A stretch of 64,000 nucleotides of DNA from Lunularia cruciata. Its lineage: Eukaryota; Streptophyta; Marchantiopsida; Lunulariales; Lunulariaceae. The notes beneath the pieces were generated by a model. It ran no database searches and was not told where the DNA came from. It worked only from the letters and a program-made list of their open reading frames with translations. Both the position numbers and the translations under genes were made by a program. This document shows, one piece after another, positions 12,240 through 21,239 of the stretch (positions are counted from its first letter, which is position 1; the number at the start of each line of letters is the position of its first letter). Location of the stretch: NCBI GenBank assembly GCA_948567375.1, contig OX419759.1, positions 53,545,493 through 53,609,492 on the forward strand, in the 5' to 3' direction.

Positions 12240-13303
12240 TCTTCAATGTGCCTCTCCATGTTGTTCAAAGATCACCTGTACGAAGGCTGAGGGCCTCTAG
12301 GGAAACGAGTGCGACAATTGGTAGATATGTGCCCAATACGGCCACAATTGTAACAACGGCGTTGTTCTCCTTGAATCCCTTCTCCTCGTGGGACTCCATC
12401 TCTTTGTTCTTCTACCCGTCCCCGCTCTCCTTGAAGCGGCCGTGCTCCTTGATCCCGGAATCAAAGGTTGCCCAATTCCATCGGTACTGGTCCACCCATG
12501 TGTGGCATTTCTACCCGATAATGTTGAGGTGGAACTACTCCTTCACCTCCACCTAATGCTCCAGCTATTCTCTGCGCACAAGCAATAGCTTCAAATACCG
12601 TGCGAGGGTTTTGCACCATGACTTCTTGGCGAATCCGCTCTTTCAACCCTCGTTTGAAATTGTCGAGAGCCTCTGCTGGACTCATGTCAGTAATTGCGAC
12701 TTGTAGATCCAGAAATGCCTCCACATACTCTTGTACGCTATTCTTTTGTCTTAATCCCTATAGTCGGGTTTGAGCCATCTGCACAGAATCCACCGATTGG
12801 AAATTCTTGAGTAGTCCTTCTTGCATTGTTGTCCATGTTACCTCCCTTCTCTCTGCCAGCATGGATCGTTCCCAAGCATCATACCATGTGAGGGCTTTAT
12901 CCGTCAAGTACCCACATGCAAACACGCCTGCAGCATGCTCTGTGATCTCTGTTGAGAACAATCAAAAATATCAATTCATTCTCGAGATCCAATTCTCCAC
13001 TACTCCCATCGTATGCTGCCCCTTGTAAGGCTCGATGTTGCAAGTCTTCTTCATCCGGAGTAGCAATGTGGCTTCATCATTGATAGGGTTCGTAGGCACG
13101 GGTGCCTCTCCAAGTACTTCAGTTGCAAGTACTGGGTTTTGAGACGGCTCTTCTTCTTGCATGGTTTGATCGTTCCTGAGGATCAACACTTGAATTTGCA
13201 ATGTCTTCATGGTCATCTTAATCTCTCGAAATTCATTCAACATCCCTTGCATTCCTTGCACCAGCTCTTGCAACTGTGGATCCATGGTTCCTGCAACACC
13301 CAA
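12240..13303 (-). pseudogene. gag: Chromovirus gag with intact zinc knuckle
   Basis: Gag starts at Met 13303 (MGVAGTMDPQLQELVQGMQG). It continues through a capsid with ALTWYDAWERS and FKRGLKERIRQEV, and reaches a canonical CX2CX4HX4C knuckle CYNCGRIGHISTNC at 12355-12314. Stops or frame changes at about 12965 and 12760 break it, so unlike pol it is clearly non-functional. The region 13304-13875 between gag and the primer-binding site is the untranslated leader and shows nothing else. Confidence 0.8.
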
Positions 13304-13875
13304 TTGCTAACATCTACTTCAATACAAAGTCAATATAATCACTCTGGAAGGCGCACGAACTATCGGCACTACCATTGGAACCTCAGAAGCTATCACTCAT
13401 TGATAATACTCCTCACCAAAATTCCTAACCACAAAATCTCTAAACATCAATTTTGGCCTCACTACATAACGGATTTCTACTTGAGTGTTGAAAGGGAGAG
13501 GATTTGGGACATTCATATCCATATTATCATAATAGAATGTAGATCGTCAAATCCCACTCTCTGTCATATATCACCACAGGTAGAATCACCGGGTTTGGTG
13601 AGTTCATCACTCTGTCCATGAATTCCGCACCAAAGTGATAAACTAGCGATACTCTCATCTGCTCACGTTAGATGTACATAACCTTGATGTGGAATGGGTT
13701 TGAGAATGGAAAGCTAGGTGCGGGAAATTGTCCCCCCGGCGCATCCATCCCATCCGCTCTCTAAAGTCCTTCCTAAGTCTAGCGATTACTCTATGTTCTC
13801 CACCTCAAATTACTCATGTTCAGTAGTTTGTGCTATTCCAAGAGGAGTGATCCACTCTCTTGGACTAGAACACTT

Positions 13876-13887
13876 GCTCTGATACCA
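13876..13887 (-). other. Primer-binding site, initiator tRNA-Met type
   Basis: On the minus strand the sequence TGGTATCAGAGC begins one base after the 5' LTR end. It is the complement of the 3' end of plant initiator tRNA-Met, the usual minus-strand primer of chromoviruses and copia elements. All 12 bases match that expectation. Confidence 0.92.
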
Positions 13888-13888
13888 T

Positions 13889-14593
13889 TGTAATACTCCG
13901 AGGACAAGAGAAGAGAGAAAACATAGATTGCACACTCAAACATTCGATGCCCCAAGGGAGCACCTTCTCTTTATTATATAGACAAAGAGGATCTCCTCCA
14001 AGGAAGCTCCACCATAGGATTAGGGACACAGATAGGTGACATGTCAGCAAGCTCCATCCTTGGATTACTTACTTGGATGGGTGACTTGTCTGGTCTAGGT
14101 CCTATCTAGTTGGTCAAACAAGCTTTGACCGGAAGGAATCTTTTAGGGAATCTTCCTGTAGGAATCTCAGAATCACATGAGTAAGGTACCATTGAAAGCT
14201 CTTGACAAGACAAACCAGGGGGGAGGGAAGGCCAGCCTTTCCTCCGTTGGGGAGGACTCTGCACATTTTTGAGGCCTAATTCATCCGTTTAGGCCTCCGA
14301 AATTGCCTTCAAAGATTTCAGGCATATTTTGGTGATACCTCTTTCTGATCTGTTTAGTCCATCATGTGTAACATCTTTCCAGATGTTACCAAACCAATTC
14401 TCACCTTTAAATCATATGTCTAGCTATTGGTTCTAAGGTTCTCAAGTCTATTTTGGTTTTTGCCCTATTAGTAGAAGTACTCTTTTGGTGATACTTCTAT
14501 CTGATCTATTTTGACCATCATGTATAACATCATTCTAGATGTTACCAAACCGAATTTCACATCTAGATCATATGGCTAACCCTTGGTATTACA
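13889..14593 (-). repeat. 5' LTR of the complete chromovirus (family A)
   Basis: This 705-bp LTR drives the element on the minus strand. It lacks 32 bp present in the partner LTR (8022-8758). Confidence 0.95.
13971..13980 (-). promoter_or_regulatory. TATA-like box in chromovirus 5' LTR
   Basis: On the minus strand this reads TATATAATAA, about 90 bases before the LTR end. The same motif is conserved in the 3' LTR near 8103-8113 and in the solo copy at 23718-24397. The position fits a core promoter near the U3/R boundary; the start site is not known. Confidence 0.5.
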
Positions 14594-14598
14594 AAGAG

Positions 14599-15215
14599 GC
14601 TATTGCACGTATTCCTTGGCCTACGGATGTGAGCAGAATGCGAGCATTCCTTGCGATGGAAAACTTCTATCGCCGCTATGTGAGAGGATTTAGTGCCATT
14701 GCCAAGGCCTTGACAAAGCTGACCAAGCTTACACTGGAGTGGTGTTGGGAAAATGAGCAAGAGAGAGCTTTTGTAGAGCTCAAGGAGCGGTTGACATCTT
14801 CTCCTATTTTGAGGAGACCGATCAGAGGATGACCATTTCAAGTTCATACTGATTGGAGTATGTTGGGGCTTGGAGCGGTGCTCACCCAACTTGATGATGA
14901 GAGGAAGGATTTTGTGGTGGCCTATGCTAGTTGCTCCAACAATTCAGCGGAGGCAAAGTATAGTTCATATGAGGGAGAGTCCTTGGCAGCAGTTTGGGCA
15001 ATAGCACATTTCCAATGTTACCTATTTGGTAACCCCTTCACTCTCATTACTGATCATCAGCCACTTAAGTGGTTGATGGAGTCCAACAAGCTTTCAAGGA
15101 AGCTTGCATGATGGGCTTTGATTTTACAGGAGTATGATTTCACGGTTGTTCATAGACCTAGAGTGGTGAACCGTGATGCATATGGGTTGAGTAGAAACCC
15201 ATGTCCCAACCAATA
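14599..15215 (+). pseudogene. RT thumb and RNase H of the methyltransferase-bearing gypsy element
   Basis: This resumes the frame interrupted at 8021: WPTDVSRMRAFLAMENFYRR is the usual RT connection segment. RNase H follows, with first acidic residue in FQVHTDWSMLGLGAVL, the Glu in YEGESLAAVWAI, the Asp in LITDHQPLKWL and the terminal NRDAYGLSR. Two stops (TGA at about 14830 and 15109) fall where Arg (CGA) is expected. Confidence 0.85.
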
Positions 15216-15489
15216 AGATCAGACTGGAGCATGTTGGCATGGTGAGACAGATGAGGAGATGGTGCTAGGTTGACATGCATCTGCCTTTTTATGTATATTT
15301 TCTGAGGCTTTGGTGGTATCTCTCTCAACCCATACATGAGGAGTTATTGAGGTCACATATCCAAAGAGTGAAGATATTAGTACAGTTCAGCAAGAAATTC
15401 ATGATAATGTCTTAGTGATGGACTATCTTTGCACTTGTGATATGGGTGGCACAGTTGAGGCCAAGGAGAGAGATCGTGTTCTTTAGCAA

Positions 15490-16480
15490 GCCAGACGGTT
15501 GAGATTGGAGTGCAAACACCTTTTGCGTGTATGGGAGGATGGTAGAGTGCAAGTAGTACCACTTCCATCTCAGAGACCACAGTTGGTCCGTCATGCTCAT
15601 GAGGAGCTAGAACATTTTGGATTAAAGCGTACATATAGCTTACTCCAGAGTCATTATTGGTGGCGCAATATGCAGACCAAGGTACAGCAATTTGTTGCCA
15701 AATGTATGGTTTGTGACCAAGTTAGGGCATCATTCAATGCTCTTATGCCATAGTTACACCCATTACCTATCATGGGATTGGGTTACCATTGGAGTTTTGC
15801 CTTTGTTGGACCTTTATGGTTGATTGTGAGACATCATCGGTATGTTTTGGTGATGGTGGAGCACTTCTCCAAGTGGATTGAGTTGGTAGCACTTCCTGAC
15901 AAGTCTAGTGAAGGAACAACTTACTCGTTCTTGGATTTAGTTCTTAGTCATTTTGGTGCACCAGCTGAGGTTTTGACTGATGAGGGTACAGAGTTCTTGG
16001 AGGAGTTTTAGGTCTTGTGTGACAAGGCTTTGATTGATCATCATACTACATCCCGAGATCACCTTGAGGCAAATGGCTTAGCAAAGAGGGTGGTTCAGAT
16101 GGTGAAGAAAGGATTGCAAACGTATGATTTGCAAAGAGTCCACTTAGGAGATTGGGATCTCCAATTACCTTGGTTGGCCATGGGCTATCGGTTCAGCCGG
16201 CAAGTCTCCTTAGCATCCTTCTCTCCGTACCTTCTACTCAATAGACAAGATCCAAATTTACCTGTAGCCATTTGTCAAGATGCTACTGTAGTTTTGGTGG
16301 ACTTGGATGACCCCAATGTATGGATGAGCCCATGCTCTCAACGAGCAAAGATCTTTTGGAGAGTGATGACAATGGCCTTTGAGAACTTGATGATTGCTCA
16401 ACATAGAGATACTTTACGCTATGCTACCATTCAAGGAGGAGGTTATAGACCCTCAATTTTTTGATTTCATCCAGGAGACT
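15490..16480 (+). pseudogene. Integrase of the methyltransferase-bearing gypsy element
   Basis: The N-terminal HHCC finger is clear (HAHEELEHFG, then CMVCDQV). The catalytic core follows: FAFVGPLWL, where the first Asp is lost (normally IDF.GP); LTDEGTEFLEEF, with the second Asp kept; a TAG; and HLEANGLAKRVVQ, where the catalytic Glu of GLAER has become Lys. Two of three catalytic residues are therefore gone. The C-terminal part runs on to PQFFDFHPGDYIYLHQ and joins the PHD-bearing tail. Confidence 0.85.
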
Positions 16481-16506
16481 ATATATATCTACACCAAACA
16501 GCACCG

Positions 16507-16839
16507 ATGACACTTGATGTTTCGACAGGTCACACTATCTTGAGAGTGCATGAGGTTTTGCCATCTGGAGTCCTTGTGTTAGGAGGACGTGATGGTGTTG
16601 TTTGGAAGGATCATGTGCGCAATTGTGCGCCATGCCACCTCCCAAACATTGATGTCATTATGGACCCAAGCTTGGCACTTGTACGTGTAGGCTTGAGGTG
16701 TATGTTATGTGGCTCTTCTAGTGGAGCTACTACTATGTTAGTGTGTGATAGTTTTTTGAGAGGATGGCATATGGCATGTATGACTTCTCCTCTCAAGGTG
16801 GTTCCTCATGGACAGTGGTTATGTCCTAGATGTATATGA
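16507..16839 (+). pseudogene. Integrase C-terminal tail with PHD finger
   Basis: The last 110 residues of the polyprotein run open to a natural stop TGA at 16837-16839. After WKDHVRNCAPCHLPNIDVIM comes a PHD finger at 16699-16833 with spacing CX2C ... VCD-S-F ... GWH-X2-C ... W-X-CPRC. PHD fingers are zinc modules that usually read histone H3 tails. Seven of the eight C4HC3 zinc ligands are present; the fourth Cys is Phe (CDSF in place of CDxC). It takes the place of the chromodomain found in chromoviruses, which suggests a role in chromatin targeting of integration (inference). Since the final Cys is two codons from the stop, it is the true C-terminus and not a chance read-through. Confidence 0.85.
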
Positions 16840-18480
16840 CCTATAGCTAGTTCATTCTTTATATGGTATAGATTGCAGACAAGCAACTAACGATGGGGCT
16901 CCATAGCACCCGAGGTAAACGGATGAGTGAAGGGGCCATGAATGCAGGACACACAACACAATCTCATCTGAGATTCAGGCTAAGGAGAAGGGAGAGAGAG
17001 TGCGATATGGCAGCTGGACAGACGCTATTCAAGGAGATACAAGGCAAGGAGATACAATGCCATTGCGGGTTCGGTGACTTTCTTTTTAGCATTGTACTGC
17101 AGAGTCGTTCTAGTCAGGGTGATGATCGGTCAGAGGGCGTCGGTAATTATCGGTCCTTCCCTAGGAGGTCGCGGAAACAGCTGGGTGATATGGATTGTGG
17201 AAGAGTACAGATTGAACTCGTGCTCGTGTTGGAGAATAATGTATTGGAGAAGGGAAGCAGTTCAGAAGGGTAGTATTTGGGTTGGAAAAGTGATATAGAG
17301 GAAATATTTGGAGAGAAGTGAAGCAGTTGCTGTGGAGAGCCAAAAACCTGGCTTTGAAGGAGTGGGGCCCCAGCCGGACATATATGGGGTGTAAGGCGGC
17401 AAAATGTTCACTAGTGAGGGGCCCCGAGTGCTGAACTTGATCATCTGGTGATGCGATGGCCTGAAATTCCAATTTTCAATTTGTGAGAAACGAAAAGGAA
17501 GGGGAGCCCAGCGCCACTGACTGTTGATATGGCAACAGTAGCAGCATTTCTGGAAGCTAGATATTCTTCAGCCTGTGTAGATACATATGCTAACGATTGC
17601 GAACTCATTCATCGGACTAATTTCACACAGTTCTCCAGTTCATCCTCCCCTGGCCAGGTGGCTCTACTGCCTTTATCTAGAGCTTCTGCCCGGGTTTAAG
17701 TATGCAGCTACTGGAAAGGTGGGTCTGCACAGAAGAGACCACAATCATCCTTCCTGAAGTGCACTGCAGAGCAGGGCTCATGCTGGAGAGCTGGAGACTG
17801 TAGATTGTAGAGGCGTATGGTCTAGGGGTGCATCCAGAGTCCAGGCCATGGACTACAGTCCTGCTATACCCATTCCTTTCCTCCTCCCTGCTACATTTTG
17901 TTTTCTGCTGCTGTGATTGTTTTGTTAGCTTAGGAACGATCACCCGGTTGCTAGCTCAGAGCTGCATGTACATGCCCTTCTATCATCTGCAGCACTCCAG
18001 CTAGCAACAACCCCGGGATGACTGTCTCAAATCATTCCTTTTGCACTCTCTCATGACATCATTGACCGGCGCCGTTGTTTCGTTCCACTCTTATCGTCTC
18101 GTTGACGTCACCTAGTGCAGGAAACCCCTCTCTAAGCAGCCGTTGGAAGCATATATTGGTCTCGTGTCAGCTGGACATGCTGATGGCACATAAATCTTTC
18201 TATCCATCCACTTCGGACTACGGGATCATCTTGTTCTTGAATTCTTCCTCCCTTTTCTGTCTGATCAAACGCAGCAATTTTGATCACTCAACGCTGGGCT
18301 TCTTGTTAAACCTTCCTTCTTGTTTCTCACGCTGTATGTGTGATTTGGAGTAAGATAGGGGAGGTTTCTAAAGCTCTCCCCTCGAATGAAGACATTACAT
18401 AATGCATAATTCTAGTAGAGCGGAGTGAAGGAGCTAATTAATTTTTTTCGGTCCATTACTTGTTTCCATCTCGGTATAGT
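16840..18480. other. Unassigned 1.6-kb stretch after the PHD-bearing element
   Basis: This should hold the 3' end of the gypsy element (polypurine tract and LTR). Purine-rich runs exist at about 16985-17000 and 17480-17500, but I found no sequence matching the DNA upstream of gag, so no LTR is assigned. Composition is more GC-rich than elsewhere up to about 17900. No convincing gene was seen on either strand. Confidence 0.3.
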
Positions 18481-18578
18481 AGCTAACTGATTCTTTTTCG
18501 GTCCATTGTTGGTTTCGTACATGATGTTGACTATTTTTTTGCGTCCATTGTCAGTTTTCGTAAATGATGTTGAGATAC

Positions 18579-18721
18579 TGCATTGGCCGTCGCACGATGT
18601 TAACCATTATCACAACCTGCTTGTTACGCACTACCACTATTACATTAGATGCTGCATTGGCCCTTACATTGGCCGTTCGCACGAGGTTAACCATTATCAC
18701 AAGTGACTTGTTACCCACTAT
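18579..18721 (+). repeat. Imperfect direct repeat, about 87-bp spacing
   Basis: Two similar units, 18579-18637 and 18666-18721, share GCATTGGCCGTCGCACGA and TTAACCATTATCACAA with a few changes. Just downstream, ATTCAAAAT motifs recur near 18750 and 18796. No coding role is seen. Confidence 0.55.
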
Positions 18722-18994
18722 CATTTTTCGTGAGTAGGGCACAATATTCAAAATTGTAAACCATTCTCATTGTCACTATTGGTGAGTATTGCACAATATT
18801 CAAAATATTATCAATAATAAAATATATTAAATTTTATCCTGAATAGGTTATACAATCTATCTCCAAAAAATTATATTCAACAAAAATTTACAATGTTTGA
18901 GTTAATCTGAAATATTTAAAATATTATCAATGAATCTGGACAATGAACTCCTCACATGTTCACATGTAATGTATTATGCGGAATAATCCTCTAG

Positions 18995-19478
18995 AGATGG
19001 TTGGATCTGAAATGTACCTCTTTCCGTATTGATCTTCAGTAACCCAAAACCGATAGCTACAACTTTCTCTAACATAAAGGATGGTGCCTAGAGTCTAATA
19101 AGACTCTTTATGATGTATAGACTTTCTCTAAAGATCACATCAAACTGAAAATTCCACTCTGATTATCCAATATGAAAACACAAAGTGTGAACTAAACTTA
19201 CGTAGATATAGATCTAATTGGTAACTCTTTCCACCTAGCAATTATTATTTGCCATAAACCACTAGTAGTTGAACAGATCCCATACTCTTCAACCAAGTCA
19301 ATTCCACCATCAACCACCTCTACTCTAGAAGTAGTAACAACATTATCCCTACTCTTACAAAGTGTGGTAGCCAATCTGAACACTAGAGTTGGATCAATTT
19401 CCAATGTAAACATATCATTAGTTAAGAACAAAAGGGAGAACATAATCAATTGAATTGCCCCCAACATTATGCTTCTAT
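18995..19478 (-). pseudogene. Fragment of a second copy of the methyltransferase-bearing gypsy family
   Basis: Read on the minus strand, the 89-codon frame 19467-19198 and its continuation match the pre-protease block of the element at 4745-5240. Shared strings include LFLTNDMFTLEIDPT, TSGLWQ, LDNQSGIF and RVLLDS. Only this segment of the element is present. The copy is diverged and carries stops, and neither end is an LTR. Confidence 0.7.
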
Positions 19479-19601
19479 GTGTTAATTGCTTCTAGACTCA
19501 ATTTTGAATTGAGCTCTTCCTTTGCTAATTGAGTCTCCAATTGGAGACTCAATTCTGATTGGAGACTCAATTGAGTATCCAAATTGCTTCTATGTGTTAA
19601 T
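19471..19601. repeat. Palindrome flanked by a direct repeat
   Basis: A perfect 28-bp palindrome lies at 19527-19554 (left arm AATTGAGTCTCCAA). It is followed by a second, one-mismatch palindromic unit at 19561-19580. Both are bracketed by 16-bp direct repeats GCTTCTATGTGTTAAT at 19471-19486 and 19586-19601. The structure sits at the junction between the gypsy fragment and the next chromovirus. Confidence 0.8.
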
Positions 19602-19639
19602 AAATTAGATAATTAGAGGTGGTGTGATAGAGTAGTAAC

Positions 19640-20520
19640 CATAGCAGCAATGCTTGAGGTTACCATTGCTATGTAGCAACAAATTGATCACCTTACTTTA
19701 TTGTTGGGTGAACAAGATCATCAACAATAAGAGCATGTAGAGAGAGTACTAGTTCAAGAAGAAGAAGATCAAATCCAATTTCCTAAACCCAAGGTATTTG
19801 AAGGCAAGAATCTCTCGGGTGCATTGGAGAATTTTGTGTTTGATTATGGATGTTATTTTGAAGCTACCAATCTTCAAGATGAGCAAAAATAGATTCTCTT
19901 TGCTTCTAGCCAATTGGATGGAGTAGCAAAACTATGGTGGTGATTCTGAGTAGAGCGAGCTGAACCACAAATTTTTGCACCATTCTTGACATGCACAAAA
20001 TTCAAGAGCACAATAATTAGTCAATTCTAAGTTATAAATGTTACACAAGCCACAAGGGATAGGTCGGCAGAGTTGAAATAGATTGGCTCTATAAGAAGTT
20101 ACATCATGTAATTCTAGAACATCATCATCCAAATTCTAGATATATTAGAAGGTGAAGCTTTGGATCAATTTGTGAGGGCTTTGAAGTCAAGAACCAAATT
20201 AGAGGTAACCATGCAAGAGCCACAACACTTGGAGAAAGCCATGCGGTTGGTTGGCCAAAAATTTTGATTCCTTAGTTGCAACTTGGTCTTTACCTCGACC
20301 TCAACAAAACCTACCAATACACTATACATGGGTGGAGGAGCAAACACCAATGGAGATTGATGTCATTCAACAAAGACCACTCGGCATTGCATATAGAGAA
20401 AAACTACAACAAAATGGTGGTTGTTTTTACTATCGCCAATTAGAACATTGCATTGTTGAATGTCTACTCAAGAATGTGTGATTTCAACAAGTTGCCTAGA
20501 TGGAATTTATGGAGCAGAAT
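19640..20520 (+). pseudogene. gag: gag of the older chromovirus
   Basis: Gag-like coding runs from about 19670 (QQIDHLTLLLGEQD). It passes through a capsid core with KVFEGKNLSGALENFVFDYG and GEALDQFVRALKSRTKLEVT. A degenerate zinc knuckle (GGCFYYRQLEHCIVEC) lies at about 20420-20463, where the second Cys is Tyr. TAG and TGA stops occur throughout. Confidence 0.7.
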
Positions 20521-20573
20521 GATTAGGGAAACAAGGAATCCTTGTAGGAGATTTTGAGTCATCAACTTGGAGC

Positions 20574-20912
20574 TTGAATAGTTCCAACAGGATTGAAAGC
20601 TTGACCTATAAAAGTTTGTTTCACTTGCAAGGTACAATATCTAATCGGGGTTGTAGAATTTTGGTTGATTTTGGAAGTTTAGAGAATTACATATCTATGC
20701 AAGTAGCAAAGGAATTGGATACTCCTATCAAGCCAGTAATTGGAAGTAGATTGATGATTGTGGATGGTAGGAAGGGTTGTACATTCCGTACCTCACATCC
20801 TTTTACCTTCAAGATTTGGAAGGAGTATTTGGAGTGTATGAGGTTTATAGTGGCATCTCTACACTATGATGTCATTCTAGGACTACCTTGGCTTAAATGT
20901 CATAAGGTTTAA
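20574..20912 (+). pseudogene. Aspartic protease of the older chromovirus
   Basis: An open 112-codon stretch carries the protease signature with the active site altered to D-F-G (ILVDFGSLENYIS in place of D-S-G). It ends in VILGLPWLKCH, the conserved C-terminal box. The fold assignment is secure from these two motifs and from the position after the gag knuckle; activity is lost. Confidence 0.75.
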
Positions 20913-21017
20913 TTTGACTCGACCCGACGATAAATTCAAGTACAACACCAAGGTAGGAATTTCCGATTAGGTTGTCTGGCATCTCCCTGTAAGACACCTA
21001 AAAATAGTTAGTCTCAA

Positions 21018-21197
21018 GATGGGAAGTTTGTCAAGAAGGTAGCCATAGAGTAAGCCTTGAAGGGAGATGAGTCCAAAGATATGAAGTTTGCCCAAAAGGT
21101 AGCCATGGAGCAAGCTTTGAAGAGAAATGAGTCCTTAGATGGGAAGTTTGTTAGTGAAGCAGCCATAGAGCAAGCTCTGGAGGAAGATAAGTCTATT
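21018..21197 (+). repeat. Three tandem 60-bp coding repeats
   Basis: Units 21018-21077, 21078-21137 and 21138-21197 are exactly 60 bp each and in frame, encoding 20-residue repeats of the pattern D-x-KF-x4-A-x-EQAL-x3-ES. Each is predicted to be helical. They lie in the spacer between protease and RT and are absent from the other chromovirus in the window. One TAG lies in unit 1. Confidence 0.85.
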
Positions 21198-21239
21198 TTA
21201 ACGGTGTGGATCACACAAATTGCACAAGGAAAATTTGAG

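Larger units (their letters stand above)
8022..14593 (-). mobile_element. Complete chromovirus (Ty3/gypsy with chromodomain), nested insertion
   Basis: This is a structurally complete element in reverse orientation. LTRs are at 13889-14593 (5') and 8022-8758 (3'), each starting TGTAATAC and ending GTATTACA as read on the plus strand. A primer-binding site and polypurine tract sit next to them, and gag and pol lie between. It is flanked by the perfect 5-bp target duplication AAGAG (8017-8021 and 14594-14598) and lands inside the RT of the surrounding element. By eye the two LTRs differ by roughly 20-25 substitutions, mostly transitions, plus a 32-bp deletion. It is therefore younger than its host element but not recent. 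Pol is nearly open; gag has stops. Confidence 0.95.
2255..16839 (+). mobile_element. Decayed Ty3/gypsy element with C5 methyltransferase and PHD finger
   Basis: A single retroelement can be followed across this span if two insertions (2838-3528 and 8022-14593) are removed: gag, protease, C5-cytosine methyltransferase, reverse transcriptase, RNase H, integrase, PHD finger, then a natural stop at 16837-16839. The reading frame of the RT interrupted at 8021 resumes at about 14599 after the duplicated target AAGAG. All domains carry premature stops or frameshifts, so the copy is dead. No LTR could be paired on either side, so the true ends are unknown. The domain order (RT before integrase) is Ty3/gypsy. 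A methyltransferase between protease and RT and a PHD finger after integrase are not part of standard plant gypsy lineages. A second partial copy at 18995-19478 shows it is a family. Confidence 0.8.

Noticed and set aside
13876-13887. Part of a tRNA gene
   Set aside because: Only the 12-base primer complement is present; no cloverleaf surrounds it. No tRNA or rRNA gene was seen elsewhere.
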